A stretch of DNA of 64,000 nt from Streptomyces sp. NBC_01267 (GTDB taxonomy: Bacteria; Actinomycetota; Actinomycetes; Streptomycetales; Streptomycetaceae). The position numbers and the translations under genes were made by a program. The stretch is from assembly GCF_036241575.1 (NCBI RefSeq), contig NZ_CP108455.1, positions 7,733,001 through 7,797,000 of the forward strand, read 5' to 3'. A model generated the notes under the pieces. The model saw only the letters and a program-made list of their open reading frames with translations, was not told the origin of the DNA and did not search any database. Below, piece by piece: positions 55,801 through 61,800 of this stretch (position 1 is the stretch's first letter; every line of letters begins with the position of its first letter).

Positions 55801-58800
55801 CCTCGCAGGCCCGGGTGCGGAGCTTCGGCAGCGGTGGTGACGGGTTCGTGCCCGGCGAGGGTGTGGGCGCCGTACTGCTGAAACCCCTTGCGCGCGCTCT
55901 CGCGGACGGTGACCAGGTCCTCGCGGTGGTCCGCGGGACGAGCATCAACCACGGCGGGCGGTCCCACGGCTATACGGTGCCGAGCCCGACCGCCCAGGCG
56001 GAACTGATCCGCGACGCGCTGACCCGGGCCGGGGTTCCGGCGCGGGAGGTGAGCTACGTCGAGGCGCACGGCACGGGCACGGAACTGGGCGACCCGATCG
56101 AGGTGCAGGGTCTCTCGCTCGCCTTCGAAGGGTCCACGGACGAGCGGCAGTTCTGCGCGATCGGCTCCGTGAAGTCGGTGATCGGACATCTGGAGGCCGC
56201 CGCGGGGATCGCCGGGGTGACCAAGGCCGTACTGCAGCTCCGGCACCGCACGCTCGTACCGAGCCTGCACGCGGAGGAGTTGAACCCCGGCATCAGGTTC
56301 GAGGAGACGCCGTTCTTCGTCCAGCGGACGCTCGCACCGTGGGAGTCGCAGACACCACGGATCGCGGCGGTCTCCTCCTTCGGGGCAGGCGGCTCGAACG
56401 CCCATGTGATCCTTGAGGAGTACGTGCCGGACCCCGTCCCGGACCGGCCGGCGTCCGGTGAGGGCGAGCAGCTCGTCGTCCTCTCCGCGCGGACACCGGA
56501 GCGGTTGCGGCACTCCGCCGCGCGTCTGGCGGCGTTACTCGAACGCGCGGAGACGGCGCGGGGAGCGGTCGGCCTGGCGGATCTCGCCTTCACCCTCCAG
56601 GTCGGACGTGAGGCGATGAAGGAGCGCCTGGCGGTGACCGTCGCCTCACTGCCCGAGCTCCTGCGGGTACTGCGCGGTTACGCGGAGAGCGGGGACGGGG
56701 CGGGTACCCCTGGTCTCCATCGGGGCAGCGCCGGGCAAGGCCTGGGCGTCGTCGCCGAGATCTCGGCCGACGACGACCTCCGGGAACTCCTGGTCGACCG
56801 CTGGGTCCGGAAGGGGAAGCTCGACAAGCTGGCCGCGCTCTGGGTGGACGGAGTGGAGCTGGACTGGCGGCGGACGCACCGAGCTGCGTCGCCCCGCCGG
56901 ATATCCCTGCCGACGTACCCGTTCGCGCGGGACCGCTTCTGGATCGGGGACCTGGAGCCGGTCCGGGAGACGGCGCCCGGTGCGGCTCCGGCCACCGCCG
57001 CACCGCAGCCCGAAAATGCCGCGCCGCAGTCCGAAGAGGCCGGGCCGCACGTCACGCCCGACGCCGCGTCGGACCCCGCGCACGACTTCACGTCCGACGC
57101 CGCACTCGATGTCACACGTGAGGAACGGGTCGCCCGCACCGTACGCGCGACGATCGCGGACGTACTGGTCATGCCGCCGGACGAGGTCGACGGCGGGCTC
57201 GCGTTCGCCGACTACGGGCTCGACTCCATCCTCGCGGTCCGTCTCGTCCATCTGCTGAACGAGACCCTCCGGCTCGACCTGTCGACCGGAGTCGTCTTCG
57301 ACCACAGCTCCGCCGACCGTCTCGTCGCGCACCTGCTCGCGGAGTACGCCGACATCGACGCCGCCGCCCCGGAGCCGGCCGCCACCGAGACACGTCCGCG
57401 GACCACGCCCGACACCCTTCGCGCGGACCGGCCCGCGGCCCACGCGCCGATCGCCATCGTCGGGATGAGCGGACGGTTCCCCGGATCCGACAGCCTGGAC
57501 GACCTCTGGACGCATCTCGCGAACGGCGACGACCTCATCACGGAAGCGACCCGCTGGGATCTCGCGGACACCGGCGCCGACGGCTCCGCGCGCTGCACAC
57601 AGGGCGGATTCCTCCACGGGATCGACCGGTTCGACCCGCTGTTCTTCGGCATCTCGGGCGTCGAGGCCGCCGCCATGGATCCCCAGCAGCGCCTGCTCCT
57701 GGAGGAGGCGTGGAAGGCGCTGGAGGACGCGGGGTACGCCGGCCGGCAGCTGGGCGAGACCCGCTGTGGCGTGTACGTGGGCTGCTACAAGGGCGACTAC
57801 CAGGAGGTCGTCGGGGACGACGCGCCCGCCCAGGCGTTCTGGGGGAACATGGCGTCCCTCATCCCGGCCCGCGTCTCCTACTTCCTCGATCTGAAGGGTC
57901 CCGCGCTGGCGGTCGACACCTCCTGCTCCAGCTCGCTCGTCGCGATCGACCTGGCGTGCCGGGGACTCTGGTCGGGCGAGACGGAGATGGCGCTGGCGGG
58001 CGGTGTCTTCGTCCAGTCGACGCCCCGCCTCTACGAGTTGGCCGGCGGCGCCGGAATGCTCTCCGCCACGGGGCGCTGCCACACCTTCGACCACCGCGCC
58101 GACGGCTTCGTACCGGGCGAGGGCGTCGGTGTCCTGGTCCTCAAGCGGCTCGACGACGCCGTCGCCGACGGGGACCACATCCACGGCGTGATCCGTGCCA
58201 CCGGCAGTAACCACGACGGGGCGACCAACGGCATCACGGCGCCCAGTTCCGTCTCGCAGGAGCGTCTGCTCCGCGACACCTACGAGTCCTTCGGCATCGA
58301 CGTCGAGTCCATCCGCCTCGTGGAGGCGCACGGCACGGGCACCCCGCTCGGCGATCCCATCGAATTCTCGGCGCTCAGCCGCGCGTTCCGGGCCGGGACG
58401 GAGAAGACCGGCTACTGCGCGCTGGGTTCGGTCAAGACGAACCTCGGGCACACCCAGTTCGCCGCAGGAGTCGCGGGGGTGTTCAAGATCCTCCTCTCGA
58501 TGCGGCACCAGCAGATCCCGGCCTCACTCCACTTCGAGAAGCCGAACCCCGCCGTCGGTCTCGAAGACAGCCCCTTCTACCTGAGTACGCGCAGCCACCG
58601 TTGGGAGGCACCGGCCGACGGCGGACCGCGCCGCGGCGCGGTCAGCTCCTTCGGCGCGAGCGGCACCAACGCGCACCTCGTCATCGAGGAGGCGCCTCCC
58701 ACTGCCCGTGGCCGCGCTCGTACACCACGTCCCGCGTATCTCGTGGTCCTCTCCGCGCACTCACGTGAACAGCTGGTTCAGCAGATGGCCCGGCTGGCGG

Positions 58801-61800
58801 AGCACTGCCGTCGCGCGGACCTCCCGGACCTGGGCGACCTCGCCTACACGCTCGCCGTCGGCAGGGACCGGTTCGCCCACAGGTTCGCCTGCGTGGCGGC
58901 GGACCGCACGGAGCTGCTCCGGATCCTCGGCGAAGGGCTCGACGGAGCAAGGGCGTTCACCGGCCGTGCGGTGCCGGCGCGCAAGGGCGCCACGGGTGCG
59001 GGCACGGAGAAGAGCCATGGCGAGGCATGCCTGCACCGCTGCGCACACCCGACGGGTTCCGACACGGATACCGCCACGTACCGCGCGAACCTCACCGCCC
59101 TCGCCGGGTACTTCGCACAGGGGGTCGACCTGGACTACGGGGCAGCGTTCGCAGGAGAGGCCCATCTCCGGGTCCCGCTGCCGACCTACCCGTTCGCCGG
59201 AGAGAGCCACTGGGCCGGGCCGCCGCCCTTGTCACCTCTGCCTGTCACCACCCTGAGCCGGCCGGTCCCGGACCATCCGCTGATCCACCGGTCGTCGGTG
59301 GTGGAGGGCGCTCCCGGCACACTGCGGGCCTCGACGGTGTTCAAGGGCGACGAAGCCGTCCTCCGCGATCACACGGTGCGCGGGCAGCGGGTCCTGCCGG
59401 GCGCCGCCCACCTCGAAATGGCACGGGAGGCGGCGGCGCGCGTGTGGGGCACCGGGGCGAAAACGCCCCTGCTGATACGCGACATGACCTGGGTACGGCC
59501 GGTCGCCTTCGACGGCGCGCCCCTGAGCGTCGATGTCCTGGTACGGCCGGCGGAGGGCGAAGAACTCACCTTCGAGATCGCCTCGAAGACCGGTCGGGAC
59601 ACCGCTCCGGTCGTGTTCTCCACCGGGCGCATCGCGCCCTCCGGCACGACCCGTCCCGACCGCGTCGACCTTGCGTCGCTCCGTGCGAGGTGCGTGACAG
59701 CCGTATCCGCGGAACGCGTCCGTGCGGCGCTCGCGGCGATGGGCATCGTCCACGGGCCTTCTCTCCGCGCTGTCCGCGAGGCACACGTCGGTACCGGCAC
59801 CGTCCTGGCACGGCTCGACCTGCCGGCGGAGACCGACCCCGCAGAGGCCGGGTACGTCCTGCCCCCGGCGCTGCTGGATTCGGCCATCCAGTCCTCGATC
59901 GCGCTGCAACTCGCCGACGGCGGGGCCTCCGTGGAGACCGTGGTGCCGTTCGCGCTCGACCGGTTCGAACTCTTCGCCCCCTGCACGGCCTCGATGTGGG
60001 CCGTCGTCCGTGTCGCGGACGGCGCGGAGCCGGCGACCGCGCTGAGCCGGCTCGACGTGGATCTCGTCGACGGCGACGGGGAGGTCTGTGTCCGGATGAC
60101 CGGCTACACCTCGCGCCGGGCGAAGGAAACGGCACCCGCACTGTTCGCACCGGTCTGGGAGCCCGTGTCCGAGCGCACCTCCGGCGCCGCCGCCCTGCCG
60201 CCCACGGAGCAGGTCCTCGTGGTGGGAGGGAGCAGCGGGCAGCGGTCCGCACTCGCCCGCCAGTACCCGCGGGCCACGATGTGGGACCTCGCGCCGGGTG
60301 CGTCGACGGACGAGATCACGTCCCGGCTCCGGGACCTGACGCCGGTCGGCCACCTTCTCTGGATCGCGCCCGGTGCGGCGCCGGAGGACCAGGGGGCGCT
60401 CCTGCCGACCGACGCCGCCGGCTTCACCGCGGCCCAGGAGGACGGCGTCATCGCGGCCTTCCGCATGATCAAGGCCCTCGTCCGCACCGGACACGACGCA
60501 CGTCCGCTCACCGTGACCCTGGTGACGCGCAGCGCCCTGGCCACCTACGACACCGAGCCGACGGCACCTGCCCACGCCGGGCTGCACGGCCTCTTCGGGT
60601 CGCTCGGGCAGGAGTACGCGAACTGGTCGGTCCGCCGCACGGACCTCGACACCGCCGACCTGCCCGAGGACCTGGCGGCACTCCCGGACCGCCCGGAGAG
60701 CGACACCCTGGTGCGCCGCGCGGGCCAGTGGCTGGTCCGGCGCTGGGCTCCGTGCCGGCCCGGGACCGTACAGCGGGACGCGTACCGGGAAGGCGGCGTC
60801 TATGTCGTGATCGGAGGTGCCGGCGGGCTCGGCACCGTATGGACCCGGCATGTCGTCCAGCGCTACGGCGCCCACGTGATCTGGATCGGGCGGCGCCCGC
60901 AGGACGCGTCGATCGAAGCGAAACTCAGCACCTGCACCGGACGCGGCAGTGTGCGCTACCTCTCCGCCGACGCTGCGGACCCCGCGTCGCTGCGTGCCGC
61001 CTACGAGGAGGTCGGGCGGCACCATCCGCGGATCCACGGCGTCGTCCAGGCGGCGCTCGTCCTGCGGGACCAGAGCCTGGCGCGCATGGACGAAGCGACG
61101 CTGCGCTCCTGCCTGACCGCCAAGATCGACGTCAGCGTGGCCATGGCAGAGGTCTTCGCGGACGAGACCCTGGACTTCGTCCTCTTCTTCTCGTCCGTCC
61201 AGTCGTTCACGACCGCTGCGGGGCAGAGCAACTACGCAGCCGGATGCACCTTCAGCGACGCCTACGCCCCATTCCTCGCCCGGCACCGGGACTGCCCGGT
61301 GAAGGTGATGAACTGGGGGTGGTGGGGGAGCGTCGGCAGCGCCTCGACCGCACTCCACCGGGAACGCATGGCACGCTGGGGCCTCCTCTCGATCGAGCCG
61401 CCCGAGGCGATGGAGGCACTCGACACGCTGCTCAGCGGGCCGCAGCCTCAACTGAGCTTCATCAAGGTGCAGAAGCCCGAAGCCATCGCGGGCATCGACG
61501 TGGCGACGCGGCTCACGGTCCACGGAAGGGCGCGGTCCCGCATCACGCCCGCCGCCGTCGTGGCAGCCACCAGGGAGCCGTCCGCATGGGAGGCGATGCG
61601 CGCGATCGCAGCATGGCGCCGGAGCGAACGCGATCCGCTCCTCGCGCGCATGGTCCACGGACACCTGGCAGCGCTCGGCGCCCTGCGCGACCCCGGCACT
61701 CCGCCGACCCACGGCGACATCGCCCGGCTGCGCCGGCGTGCCGGAATCCTGGAGCGGTACGACATCTGGCTCGACCACGCGCTCCGCATCGTGCCGCCGT